Below are positions 33,193-42,497 of a stretch of DNA of 43,017 bases, piece after piece. Below the pieces are notes generated by a model. That model ran no database searches and was not told the origin of the DNA. It saw only the letters and a list, made by a program, of their open reading frames with translations. The position numbers and the translations under genes are program-made. Source of the DNA: Dehalobacterium sp040766325 (GTDB lineage Bacteria; Bacillota; Dehalobacteriia; Dehalobacteriales; Dehalobacteriaceae); contig JAXGQR010000016.1 of NCBI GenBank assembly GCA_040766325.1, positions 1 through 43,017 of the forward strand, given 5' to 3'. How positions within the stretch are numbered: position 1 is the first letter of the stretch; each line of letters opens with the position of its first letter.

Positions 33193-33327
33193 GTGCTTGA
33201 CTCAGTAACAATCGTGAATATAGGTTCCTTATTGCATAATATTGGAAAGGTTGTCCATCGTGCAGGTGCTATTGATGGCCGGGCATACAGCATATCCGGT
33301 ACAGAATGGGTGGGACAAAAAAGGTGA
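33193..33327 (+). pseudogene. csm1: 5' remnant of type III CRISPR cas10 (csm1)
   Basis: Starts at GTG 33193, 7 nt after GGAAGGAG, and codes 44 residues before TGA. The peptide contains NIGSLLHNIGKVVHRAG followed by DGRAYSISGTEW, which matches the N-terminal HD domain of Cas10/Csm1 (family pattern GSLLHDIGKxxxRxG ... HSxxGxxF). The catalytic HD dyad reads H-N here and the usual His of HSxxG is Tyr. Homology stops at about 33312, where another gene fragment begins in a different frame. All of the Palm/polymerase part is gone. This is the remains of a type III-A operon beside the intact-order type I-B locus. Confidence 0.7.
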
Positions 33328-33661
33328 GGTAAAATATTGCGGTGTTGAGTTTTCTAATAACGGTTAGGTGTACCACTATCGCACCACTGATTTAAGAATT
33401 GATGTTAGCTATGAGGTGATTCTACCTGTTGGCGACAACAACTATGAGCGGGAGTCGATAGCTAAAACCGTTGAGTTTTGCCGTTGGAGAGGCATCCCTT
33501 ATCTCCTTCTGAAGAAGAAGGAAATCAGACGTTTGGAGGGCGATGCCGTGGGGATTCCGATGCGCCCCGACTGGTTAAAGCAAATGAAAAATTTTCCTAA
33601 AAATATGGGATATACGATTTGGATGCCCAAAGAAATGTTCCATAATGATTTTATCCGATAG
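33305..33661 (+). pseudogene. fragment of an unknown protein with in-frame amber stop
   Basis: A frame reading NGWDKKGEVKYCGVEFSNNG, then TAG at 33365, then VYHYRTTDLRIDVSYEVIL and PVGDNNYERESIAKTVEF, ends at TAG 33659-33661. The amber codon replaces what looks like a Lys/Arg codon. The segment RIDVSYEVILPVGDNNYE resembles small beta-barrel domains of uncharacterised Firmicute proteins (pattern VGDxVxVPVG). It has no start codon of its own and abuts the csm1 remnant at about 33312, as if two genes were joined by a deletion. Function unknown. Confidence 0.5.
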
Positions 33662-33770
33662 TCAATTATTATATTTGGCTTTGTACAGTGATAGGGCATA
33701 CTCAAGCGTTCTAACCGAAAAGTCAGAGGTATGCATAAAATAGTTTTAAAAGTGGAAGAAAATAAAAAAG

Positions 33771-33812
33771 AAAAGGCTTAAGAATGCTTGTCAGATGTTC
33801 CAAAGCCTTTTT
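33771..33812 (+). terminator. intrinsic terminator upstream of cas genes
   Basis: AAAAGGCTT (33771-33779) and AAGCCTTTT (33803-33811) with a 23-nt loop and T-run; it separates the relic region from the cas operon. Confidence 0.6.
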
Positions 33813-33982
33813 ATAATTATGAAACAAACATTATGCAGTGGTTTATATTGATAAACATAGAATGTTAAGGTTGCAAAAATTACATCATGTAAATATTAAA
33901 ACGTATTTCAATACATTTGTTTGTTTCAATTTATAGTATATCCAAAAATATTAGTTTATCAACAGTGAAATTTAGGAAGGAG

Positions 33983-34011
33983 TTGACAAATTCCGTAATG
34001 GATGATATATT
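33983..34011 (+). promoter_or_regulatory. sigma-A promoter of the cas operon
   Basis: TTGACA (33983-33988), 17 nt, TATATT (34006-34011): perfect -35, optimal spacing, one mismatch in -10. Transcription should start near 34018 and run through cas6 to cas2. Confidence 0.85.
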
Positions 34012-34074
34012 ATAAATCAAACAGCTTCTACGGTAAATATTATAACGTTGAAAAGTTAAAAGGTGGTGAAAAAG

Positions 34075-34769
34075 TTGAATCACTATAATGAACTCGTATT
34101 TACAATTCAATTTTTAAAGGATGTCACATTTGACGAAGTGCAATCGGATATTGCTGAACAAATTAATCAGGGCATGCTGCTGGATGAGGAGCTAAAGATA
34201 TTCCATCATCAAAGGGGGTTCAAACAATATTGTTTTTCCTCTCCTTATCCTTTGAGCAAGATAAGATTTATCGGAAAGGGAGGATTTACTGTTTTAATCT
34301 GCGCACAATGCACTTAACCTTTGCCATGAGAATTAGGCAATATCTACCAAAAACTAATGGCGTTGCTAAGGTTATTTCAAGTGAATTACGAAACTATTCT
34401 TTTAAGCACATCAATCAATTAATAACACTAACTCCTATAGTAAGCACTTTGGAAAATAGATCTTGGTTACATAATGACGGAATCGCGCTTCTATCAGAAA
34501 GGATCCATCTAAACGCATATAAGAAGTGCAGAAGCCTCGACGAATCATTTGAGGCACCGGAAGAGTTCTTTTTTGACAGAATAGAAATCCTGAATAAAAT
34601 TCCAATAAAAATCAAGTACAAAAGCAAAAATACTATCTTTCTTGGTCATAAAATAAAGCTGGATGTAAAACCTCAACCATGGGCTCAGCAGATGGCTAAT
34701 ATTGTGTTGGCTTCAGGGGTTCTGGAAAAAAATAGTTTAGGGATGGGTTATTGTCTGGCAAGGAGGTGA
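34075..34769 (+). pseudogene. cas6: Cas6 CRISPR endoribonuclease, one frameshift
   Basis: Cas6 cuts the repeat RNA to make crRNA in type I-B systems. Reading starts at TTG 34075, 8 nt after AGGTGG, giving LNHYNELVFTIQFLKDV and MLLDEELKIFHH. At about 34252 one base is missing: the first frame runs to TAA 34315-34317, while homology continues in another frame as EQDKIYRKGRIYCFNLRTM. The C-terminus has the Gly-rich element LASGVLEKNSLGMGYC of the RAMP fold. With one base restored near CCTTTGAG the protein would be about 231 residues, a normal Cas6 length. Either a real loss-of-function or a sequence error. Confidence 0.82.
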
Positions 34770-34773
34770 AAAA

Positions 34774-36572
34774 ATGTTTAAGGAACTGCTCCAAGAGTTT
34801 ACGAATCATCAGGTGCAAGACGCGAAGTTTGATGTGGATACGATTGTGATCCAGAATTATAAACTGAAACCAGGATTATACTTCCGACTGAGGGAAAATA
34901 ATGAGATAGATTGCTATTTTGTTAAAAAGTCAATAGCACCTGACAATGACCCATTAGTAGAATGGTTTAAAGAAGCTGATTTTGTGAGTACCTTAATTGA
35001 AATGAATAAACCCATTGACCCTAAAAAGCAAATTCATAGTAACAATATTTATACCTTGTTTTGTAAACACGATGTTTTTATAGCTAATAGGGATATTAAC
35101 TCGGACTTAATAGAACATATTAATCGGTATTTTGAAGCTTTACCGAAGACTAAGGATAAAAAAAGTGCAGAAATTCTTGCAACTGCCGGATACAAATCCT
35201 TAAGTACGGAAATTATTGAAGAATGCAAAACCAAATTTTTAAATTCATTAGACTGCATTAAAGACATGATTATCCTATACGATATTAAAGATAATAGCTA
35301 TGTAAAGCTGTTCCTGGATGTGCCCATTGAAAAATATCAATATGAAAGTGGCCGCTACCTATTGCCACGCATATTCAATAGTAACAATTATAACATAAAG
35401 ATCGATGAACAGGTAATTGGTCTTTCTAATGCAAATATGGGTATGAATGCGAAAAAACCTTATCTGGAGCATAAAACAACAAATTTAAGGTGCCCTACCG
35501 GATTACTGCAGAGGATGGTGTTTTGCTGCATAAATTTTTCTTATGGCTGAATGGCCTGGAACAGGAAGAAAAGGCTCTTTATGCCGGTTACATTCCCGTG
35601 GGTGATCATCTGCCGGGACTATTTGCGGTGGCAGAGGATATAAAAGTCCGACGACCAGCCATGTATGTCCACCTGGATCGTGGGATCAATGTAACCATCG
35701 ATGAATATGATTTTTTACCAATGTTTAACAACAAAATGGACAAGCCAATTCACTTTAAAGATTATTTTGATTTGCCAAATTACCCCAGTAAAAATTTGAA
35801 TAAGTTAAACGAAGTGGAGGCTCATATTAATTTTTACTTATATGGCGGACATTTGATACGAAACTATTATACCGAAAAAGTAAGAGTGACAGATAATTTG
35901 TCAGGAGAATTAGCTGTACAAATTGTAATGTCGCGGAATGCAATGCATGATTGGTTGAGAAAAGGCAATGAAGTACCGATTCGAAGTTGTGTGGACAGGG
36001 TTACGATGAACGTGCTCTTAGCCAGGTTGCAAAATCTAGAATATATATCTGCTTTAGCCCAAACGCTAAATGTCAGACTAACACTATTAAATTATTTTAA
36101 TGGGGAGGAAAATGATATGGGTTATGCCCTGGAAGAAACATATCTAAGCTTAAAGGACAAGGTGCTTAGCAAAAGCAAAAATGAGCATATTGCTTGCCAA
36201 AATTCCCTGGAGTTTTATATAGCGGTGGGCCAAATTCTCTATTATTATTTCAGTTTAAGTCAAGCTCAGAAGATGCACTATGATGTCTTATGGAGAGGGA
36301 TTGCTTCCGCTAAAAACATTAAAACCATTAAGGAAGAGCACTATAAGTATTTCTTTAAATATTCTCATGCTATCGATTTTAATAATCAACGTTTCAATAA
36401 CATGTTAAGCATTGTGACTTCTTACGCTCCCGAAAAGGAAGAAGCTATTGAACTTGATGCGCTTTTTTACGGCTTCGCATCAAGTAATATTATTTACTTT
36501 AAAGAAGAGGATGAGAATAAACAACAGGATACAGAAGAAGTAAAACCGGATGAAAATGAAGGGGGTAAATGA
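34774..36572 (+). pseudogene. cas8b: Cas8b (Csh1-type) large Cascade subunit, one frameshift
   Basis: Large subunit of the type I-B effector, which recognises the PAM. Start ATG 34774 after AAGGAGG. The first frame stops at 35548-35550, but homologous sequence moves at about 35480 to the next frame, where it continues VPYRITAEDGVLLHKFF to the end. One base is missing in ACAACAAATTT. The repaired protein would be about 599 residues, the usual Csh1 length. The C-terminal half is helical and carries NAMHDWLRKGNEVP and ends in an acidic tail. Its stop lies 1 nt before the cas7 ATG. The Csh1 class is inferred from position, length and the adjacent Csh2-type Cas7. Confidence 0.8.
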
Positions 36573-36573
36573 A

Positions 36574-37503
36574 ATGAAGAAAAACAATAGAGTATACGGC
36601 ATTATTGCGGTAGGAGCTTACATGTCGAATTTTAATGCAGATTTATCAGGATACCCTAAAACAACCGCGGATAATATTATTATGGGTAGTGATAAAGCTA
36701 TAAAATATCCTATGAAACGAATGTGGATGATTCAAGGGGAGCCGGTGCTTTATATAAAGAGCATGCAGATCAGAGAAGATAAAGGAGGAGAAAAGTTACA
36801 GCCCCGAGATCTCAATGAGAGGTATTCCTTCCTTTTCGGTAGTTTAGATGAAAAGATTTCTTCAAAGGAAGTCTTAGGAAAACTATTTTCAGCTGTTGAT
36901 GTAATGAATTTTGGCGCCACCTTTGCTGAAAAAAAGCAAAATATTAGCATTAAGGGGGCAGTGCAAATAAATCAAGGATTGAATCTCTACGAGGACACAA
37001 AGGTATTTGTTCAAGATATTCTCTCTCCTTTTCGTAATTCTAATGAGAAGAGCGAGGACAAGCTGGCCTCTTCCATGGGAACAAAAATTGTCACAGACGA
37101 AGCCCATTATGTTTATTCATTCTCTGTTAATCCTGCGAATTATGATGAATATATCGGATTAGCTGATGGATTTGAAGGATATACACAAGAAGCATATGAT
37201 AAATTCAAATGGGCAGCTCGGGTAGCGACAACTGCCTTTAATACCAACTCTAAAAGCGGTTGCGAAAATGAACTGGCCGTGTTTATTGAATTAAAAGAAG
37301 AAAGTAAATTATTCTTAGCAAATTTGGAGCGTTATGTAAATGTGCAAAAGGATGGGGATCACATCCTTTATGATCTAAATAAATTGGCACAGGTTCTGGA
37401 GCCCCACTATGATCAGATTCAATCTGTGGAGATTTATTGCAATCCCGTGACTATCAAGGTAAATTATGGCTCGTTGCATTGCGAAGTTGAATCTATATAT
37501 TAA
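36574..37503 (+). CDS. cas7: Cas7 (Csh2-type) Cascade backbone protein
   Basis: 309 residues. Cas7 forms the helical backbone along the crRNA. N-terminal NNRVYGIIAVGAYMSNFNAD is the RAMP strand with the family's NxxGDP-like position altered to SGYPKTTADN; further on, IKGAVQINQGLNLYED and MGTKIVTDEAHYVYSF are Csh2/DevR-like motifs. ATG 36574 has AGGGGGT upstream; an upstream ATG lies inside cas8b. Intact, tightly packed between cas8b (1 nt) and cas5 (12 nt). Confidence 0.92.
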   Translation: MKKNNRVYGIIAVGAYMSNFNADLSGYPKTTADNIIMGSDKAIKYPMKRMWMIQGEPVLYIKSMQIREDKGGEKLQPRDLNERYSFLFGSLDEKISSKEVLGKLFSAVDVMNFGATFAEKKQNISIKGAVQINQGLNLYEDTKVFVQDILSPFRNSNEKSEDKLASSMGTKIVTDEAHYVYSFSVNPANYDEYIGLADGFEGYTQEAYDKFKWAARVATTAFNTNSKSGCENELAVFIELKEESKLFLANLERYVNVQKDGDHILYDLNKLAQVLEPHYDQIQSVEIYCNPVTIKVNYGSLHCEVESIY

Positions 37504-37515
37504 GAGGTGGTGTTG

Positions 37516-38256
37516 ATGAAAGGCATACGATTTACTCTGTCGGGGAAGGCTGCCTGCTTTCGCAAACCCGATGTGAACGCTCAGGTTTATTTTACCTATA
37601 ATAATATTCATAAAGTTGCCCTACTGGGGCTGCTGGGGGCAATTCTGGGTTTAAGCGGATACCGTAATTACAAGCTATACGATCAGGAAGAACGTGATTT
37701 TCCGGAATTTTATGAAGTATTGTCGAATCTGCATGTAGCAATTATTCCTAATGGGGAAAATGGCTATTTCACAAAGAAAATTCAGTATTTTAACAATAGC
37801 GTCGGATATGCCTCGAAAGAGCAAGGCGGGAATCTTCAGGTGCGGGAACAATGGTTGGAACATCCCAGCTGGACAATTTTCCTTGCCCAGAATAACTTGT
37901 CTGATGAGATATGGGACAAGCTTTGTCATAGTTTACTTCATGGACAGTGTGTTTATATTCCATATTTAGGACGTAATGACTTTCCAACTCAGATAGATGA
38001 AGTGAGAATGGTGGAACTATCTCCTTCCCGTGAATCTCGAATTGATTCCTTGTTTAGATTTGACGGCGACCTAAAAGCATTGGATGGAGGCGGACCTTCT
38101 CAATATCTATTTATGGAAAATGCTCCTATAACTTTAGTCCGGAAACATAACTTTTATGAATATGCTCGTTTTATCTACACAAATGGTAATATTCCCATAG
38201 AACATTTGCCAGACCGTCTATACACAGATGGTCAACGGCAGTATTATTTTTACTAA
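37516..38256 (+). CDS. cas5: Cas5 (type I-B) Cascade subunit
   Basis: 246 residues. Cas5 caps the 5' handle of the crRNA in the effector. It begins MKGIRFTLSGKAACFRKPD and has the Gly-rich loop ALLGLLGAILGLSGY and the C-terminal pattern typical of Cas5h/Cas5b. ATG 37516 follows GAGGTGG; the GTG codons before it lie inside that ribosome site. Intact. Followed by a hairpin before cas3. Confidence 0.9.
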   Translation: MKGIRFTLSGKAACFRKPDVNAQVYFTYNNIHKVALLGLLGAILGLSGYRNYKLYDQEERDFPEFYEVLSNLHVAIIPNGENGYFTKKIQYFNNSVGYASKEQGGNLQVREQWLEHPSWTIFLAQNNLSDEIWDKLCHSLLHGQCVYIPYLGRNDFPTQIDEVRMVELSPSRESRIDSLFRFDGDLKALDGGGPSQYLFMENAPITLVRKHNFYEYARFIYTNGNIPIEHLPDRLYTDGQRQYYFY

Positions 38257-38266
38257 GCAAGAAGTA

Positions 38267-38304
38267 CAATCGGGCGGAAAGTAAAATCGCTTTCTGCCCG
38301 ATTG
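38267..38304 (+). promoter_or_regulatory. stem-loop between cas5 and cas3
   Basis: CAATCGGGC-g-GAAAG, loop TAAAATCG, CTTTC-TGCCCGATTG: a long near-perfect stem without a following T-run, ending 17 nt before the cas3 GTG and just before its ribosome site. Possibly an RNA processing or stability element that sets cas3 levels below Cascade. Confidence 0.5.
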
Positions 38305-38320
38305 ATTAGGGGATGATATT

Positions 38321-40705
38321 GTGAAAACTGTAGAATTATTGACTCCTGAAATCATAAAAGATACGCGCTTTCTTGCTCATACTAAGAAAATTGATGAAAA
38401 AGAAGAAACCGAAACCCTTCTGGCACATTCTAATCTAACACATAATTACTTTGCTATCTATTGTGATAAAAAAGGAATTGAGAAAATTGTAAAAGGATTA
38501 ATCGAAGGTTGCGGATTTTATGACGAAGAAGGCCAAAAGGTTTATCAATTATTTTGCTATGCCATATATTTACATGATTTTGGAAAGATCAACCCGCGTT
38601 ATCAGTATCAGGTTTTAGGGAACAAAGATTTCCGGCATATGGTCAGGAAAGCGAATAATTCTCATTATGCCCTAGCTTCAAGTTATTTGTACATTGATTA
38701 TATGTATCGAATCTTATTAAAAAATCCATCAGAAGCAATTAAGAAATGTCTGAGTGCATTTGCCTACTGCATCTATAAGCACCATGGGGAATTAGGTGAT
38801 GGAAGTCAGTTTTCCAAGTTGGAACTCTGGGATGAAGAGTATTTTCATAGTGAGCTTGAAGAAAGTGTTTTTGAAGATATCCAATATTATATGCAGGAGT
38901 CTCAGTCGATTAAAGATCCTGTCAGTTTTTACATTCTTTGCCGATTGCTTTTCACATTGATCACGGGCTGTGATTATTGTGCTACTCAAGAATTTATGAC
39001 AGGTCAGCCGGTAATGCCGGCGGTGATATTAAATGGAGGAAAAGATCTCAAGAAAAGCTATGATGAAAGCCCCCTGGTCACAAGTATCCGGCGGTATCAT
39101 GAGGATTCAGAATCTTTCCAGGGAGCTCCTATCAATGCTTTGCGTAATGAAATATTTATTGAGTCAGAAGCTAATCTTAGAGAAAATCCAGAAGCCCATA
39201 TTTATTATCTAGAGGCACCAACGGGAGCCGGAAAAACGAATATGGCCATCAATCTTAGTTTACGAGTTCTTGAAATGGATACTCAGATCAATAATATTTT
39301 CTACATATTCCCCTTTAATACTTTGGTGGAGCAAACAAAAGACACACTAGCACCTTTTTTTGGAGATCACATGACGGTGGTTAATTCGATTACTCCCGTT
39401 GTTATGGGAGGAGATGGTGAGAAAGACAATTATGAAGCGGCCTGGTTGGATCGCATTTTTAATAACTATCCGATTGTTTTAACTTCTCATATTAATTTCT
39501 TTAATGCTTTGTTTGGTTGCGGGCGGGAACGTTGTTTTCCGTTGCTTACGCTATGCAATAGTGTGATCATTTTGGACGAAATTCAAAGTTACAAAAATAG
39601 TATCTGGCGGGAAATCATTACTTTTCTCCAAAGATATGCCCAACAACTTAATATGAAGATTATAATCATGTCCGCCACACTTCCTCAGTTGGACCTTCTG
39701 CTTAGGAATGTCGAAGGCAAGTTTGTTTCGTTAGTGAAGGATCCACAAAAGTATTATCAAGATCCACTCTTTAGAGGAAGAGTGCATCTGGATTTCTCTT
39801 TATTGGAAAAGGGCAAGATTACCTTAGAAGAGCTTAAGGATATTGTATTACGGTTTAAAGATAAAAGAGTGTTAGTTGAATTCATTAAGAAAAAGACAGC
39901 CAGAGAATTCTTCGAACTTTGCAAGGAGGAATGTCATGCTGTTTTACTTACAGGTGATGATAATGGGGCAAGAAGAGAACAGATTATAAAAAGGATTAAT
40001 AACGGGGAAAAGATGGTTTTGATCGCAACGCAAGTTATCGAGGCCGGAGTCAACATTGATATGGAAATTGGTTTCAAGGATATTTCCCTCCCGGATGCCG
40101 AAGAACAATTTTTGGGACGAATCAATCGGTCATGCTTGAACACTAGCGGGGCTGTAGCCTATTTCTTTGATCTTGACAATGAGGAAGTAATTTATCGGGG
40201 AGATGCGCGCTTGCGGTACTCCGTCAGGGATGTTGCTATTAGAAGAAAGGTAGAAGAGAAGCGTTTTGACGAAATTTATGCCCAGGTTTTTGCTGATTTG
40301 ATTGCTAAAACCAGTAAGGCCAATAAGATGAATTTGGCATACTTAGATAATGATTGTGTTCAGTTAAATTGTAGGCGCATAGAGGAGCAAATGCGCTTAA
40401 TCGATCAGAGTTTTCAATTATTCATTCCATATATTTGGGAAGATTTAAATGGTTATGAAGTGTGGGAAGAATATAGGGCTTTAGGTACGAATCGGGATAT
40501 GGGATATGCTCAACAAAAAATTGAATTCTCCAGGTTGGCACTAAAAATGTCTTATTTTACTTTCACAGTATTTCGTAACAAGATTCCATACGGGGTAGAG
40601 GAGTATGGTGGCTATTATTTTATTGATGGCGGAGAGCAATTCGTAACAGACGGAGTGTTGGATCGGACGGCATTAGAGGAGTATTATGGAGGGATGTTTT
40701 TATAA
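38321..40705 (+). CDS. cas3: Cas3 helicase-nuclease
   Basis: 794 residues. An N-terminal HD nuclease domain with H85-D86 in YAIYLHDFGK precedes an SF2 helicase: Walker A A299-PTGAGKT (K305), DEAD-like box D419-E-I-Q in IILDEIQSY, motif III MSATLP, motif V TQVIEAGVNIDM and motif VI EEQFLGRINRS. Cas3 is recruited by target-bound Cascade and unwinds and degrades the non-target strand. Start GTG 38321 after AGGGGATG. Intact throughout, with all catalytic motifs present; directly abuts cas4 (TAAATG). Confidence 0.95.
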   Translation: MKTVELLTPEIIKDTRFLAHTKKIDEKEETETLLAHSNLTHNYFAIYCDKKGIEKIVKGLIEGCGFYDEEGQKVYQLFCYAIYLHDFGKINPRYQYQVLGNKDFRHMVRKANNSHYALASSYLYIDYMYRILLKNPSEAIKKCLSAFAYCIYKHHGELGDGSQFSKLELWDEEYFHSELEESVFEDIQYYMQESQSIKDPVSFYILCRLLFTLITGCDYCATQEFMTGQPVMPAVILNGGKDLKKSYDESPLVTSIRRYHEDSESFQGAPINALRNEIFIESEANLRENPEAHIYYLEAPTGAGKTNMAINLSLRVLEMDTQINNIFYIFPFNTLVEQTKDTLAPFFGDHMTVVNSITPVVMGGDGEKDNYEAAWLDRIFNNYPIVLTSHINFFNALFGCGRERCFPLLTLCNSVIILDEIQSYKNSIWREIITFLQRYAQQLNMKIIIMSATLPQLDLLLRNVEGKFVSLVKDPQKYYQDPLFRGRVHLDFSLLEKGKITLEELKDIVLRFKDKRVLVEFIKKKTAREFFELCKEECHAVLLTGDDNGARREQIIKRINNGEKMVLIATQVIEAGVNIDMEIGFKDISLPDAEEQFLGRINRSCLNTSGAVAYFFDLDNEEVIYRGDARLRYSVRDVAIRRKVEEKRFDEIYAQVFADLIAKTSKANKMNLAYLDNDCVQLNCRRIEEQMRLIDQSFQLFIPYIWEDLNGYEVWEEYRALGTNRDMGYAQQKIEFSRLALKMSYFTFTVFRNKIPYGVEEYGGYYFIDGGEQFVTDGVLDRTALEEYYGGMFL

Positions 40706-41191
40706 ATGCTTACAGGAACTATCGTGAATTACTATTCCCATTGTCAAAGACAGTGTTGGTTATTTTCCCACAATCTAAATATGGAAGATAATTCGGAAGA
40801 CGTTAGGATTGGCAAAGTACTGCATGAACTGAAAAAGCAAGGCACTGAAGAGATTGCTTTAGATGGAATCAAGCTGGACAAAATGACAGCGGAGTATGTC
40901 ACGGAAATCAAGAAATCGGATGCCGACTTAGCAGCAGCGAAAGCCCAGTTGGAATTCTATTTAGTTACTCTGTATGATAAGGGGATTATTCGTAAAGGTC
41001 GCTTAGAATGTCTAGAGAAGAATAAGCAAAGCAAAAGTGTTCACACGTTGGTGATGTCGGAGCAAGATATCGAAGAACGTAAAGCTTATTATCGTCAGAT
41101 TGAGGATTTTTTAGAGCAAGAGCAACCACCTTCTCCTGTTTTAAAGCCTATTTGCAAGAAATGTGCCTACTATGATTATTGTTTTATCTAG
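40706..41191 (+). CDS. cas4: Cas4 iron-sulfur exonuclease
   Basis: 161 residues, full length for the I-B class. Cas4 trims new spacers and selects PAM-adjacent ends together with Cas1-Cas2. The four [4Fe-4S] ligands are in SHCQRQCWL (first Cys of the cluster) and the C-terminal CKKCAYYDYC. The nuclease core shows VRIGKVLHE, KLDKM and YVTEIKKSDAD, with the Asp and Glu-x-Lys of the RecB-type site. ATG 40706 immediately follows the cas3 stop with GGAGGGATG upstream. Intact. Confidence 0.93.
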   Translation: MLTGTIVNYYSHCQRQCWLFSHNLNMEDNSEDVRIGKVLHELKKQGTEEIALDGIKLDKMTAEYVTEIKKSDADLAAAKAQLEFYLVTLYDKGIIRKGRLECLEKNKQSKSVHTLVMSEQDIEERKAYYRQIEDFLEQEQPPSPVLKPICKKCAYYDYCFI

Positions 41192-41208
41192 ATTAGGAGG
41201 GATGAAGA

Positions 41209-42216
41209 ATCAGTAAGAGTAATGAGACGCGCTATATTTTCTCGTCCGGAGATTTATTTCAAAAGGATTTTTCCATTGTATTCCGTAAAGATGAAAAAAA
41301 TATCTATTTACCAATAAAGGATACACGAGAATTATATTGCTTTAATGATATCACTCTTAGCACGAAAATGCTGCAGTTATTATCAAAAGCAGGCATCGTT
41401 GTTCATTTTTTTGGTTATTATGGAAACTATATTGGAACATTTTATCCGAAGGAGCAATTAATAAGTGGCAGGTTGACTGTCGCTCAGGCATTGGCGTATA
41501 AAGAGAAAAGAATGATAATCGCCGGGGCAATAGTGAAAGGGATTGCCCGTAATATCTATTTTGTGCTTTACCATTACTATCGTCACGGAAAAAATGAACT
41601 TAAGGATTACCTTGATTGGTTACGCAAAGATGTTCCAAAGTTGGTTGATAAGACAAATGATATCAATCAACTGCTTCGTGTAGAAGGGGCAATTTGGGCA
41701 AAATTCTACCAAAGTTTCCGAAATATTTTACCGGAATCATTTGCGATGAACAAAAGGATAAAAAGACCTCCTGATAATCCCATAAACGCTTTGATATCTT
41801 TTGGTAATTCCTTACTGTATACGAAGACGATTACAGAAATTTATCATACTCACCTGGATCAAGCCATATCTTTTTTGCATGAGCCTGCAGAACGCCGGTT
41901 TTTATTAAGCTTAGATTTATCAGAGGTGTTTAAACCAGTTTTGGTTTATAAGACAATATTCGACTGTGTTAATAACAGGAAGATAACCGTAGAGAAGCAT
42001 TTTGACAAAAAATTGAATTACGCCTTGCTCAATGAAAGCGGGCGTAAAGTCTTTATTGAGGCGTTCGAGGAACGGATGAACCAGGCTTTTGAGCATCAAA
42101 CTTTAAAAAGAAGGTGCAGCTATAGACACGCTATTAGGCTGGATGGATATAAGTTAATTAAATATATAATGGAGGAGAAAAGCTTTATTCCTTTTAGTTT
42201 GGAGGATAAGAAATGA
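41209..42216 (+). CDS. cas1: Cas1 integrase, apparent AUC start or 1-nt insertion near start
   Basis: About 335 residues from 41209. Metal-binding residues E159 (LLRVEGAIW), H224 (FLHEPAERR) and D236/E239 (SLDLSEVFKP) are present, so the catalytic body is intact. The N-terminus SKSNETRYIFSSGDL is homologous from 41212 on, but no ATG, GTG or TTG opens this frame. Two readings are possible: initiation at ATC 41209, 8 nt after AGGAGG (41195-41200); or one extra base in ATGAAGAATCAGTAAG, in which case ATG 41202 would be the start although it is only 1 nt from the Shine-Dalgarno. The first in-frame ATG (41368) would delete 53 residues. Overlaps cas2 by ATGA. Confidence 0.85.
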   Translation: MSKSNETRYIFSSGDLFQKDFSIVFRKDEKNIYLPIKDTRELYCFNDITLSTKMLQLLSKAGIVVHFFGYYGNYIGTFYPKEQLISGRLTVAQALAYKEKRMIIAGAIVKGIARNIYFVLYHYYRHGKNELKDYLDWLRKDVPKLVDKTNDINQLLRVEGAIWAKFYQSFRNILPESFAMNKRIKRPPDNPINALISFGNSLLYTKTITEIYHTHLDQAISFLHEPAERRFLLSLDLSEVFKPVLVYKTIFDCVNNRKITVEKHFDKKLNYALLNESGRKVFIEAFEERMNQAFEHQTLKRRCSYRHAIRLDGYKLIKYIMEEKSFIPFSLEDKK

Positions 42217-42497
42217 AGAATCTAAACTATAACTATGTCATTCTTTTTTATGATGTTGGCGAGAAACGTGTTACGAAGGTATTCAAGATATGCAAGCAGT
42301 ATCTGAAGCATTATCAGAAATCTGTGTTCAGGGGACATATCACTCCTGGGAATTTATTGGAACTTAAAGGAAAACTCAAAAAAGTAATTGACCCGGAGTA
42401 TGATTTTATAACATTTATTCAAACAATGAGTGAGTCTTCTTTTCACGAAGAAAGTATGGGCAATACGGGTATCGATCCCGAGTCATTAATTATTTGA
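42213..42497 (+). CDS. cas2: Cas2 adaptation protein
   Basis: 94 residues, ferredoxin-like fold. NYVILFYDVGEKRVTKVFK contains the conserved Asp after the first strand, followed by CKQYLKHYQKSVFRGHITPG. Cas2 bridges Cas1 dimers in the spacer-integration complex. Its ATG overlaps the cas1 stop (ATGA), with GGAGGA upstream. Last gene before the array. Confidence 0.94.
   Translation: MKNLNYNYVILFYDVGEKRVTKVFKICKQYLKHYQKSVFRGHITPGNLLELKGKLKKVIDPEYDFITFIQTMSESSFHEESMGNTGIDPESLII

Larger units (their letters stand above)
33662..34074 (+). other. intergenic region before the cas operon
   Basis: About 410 bases, very AT-rich, without a gene. It contains a terminator (33771-33812) and the cas promoter (33983-34011). 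The 5' leader of the cas transcript is about 55 nt. Confidence 0.6.
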
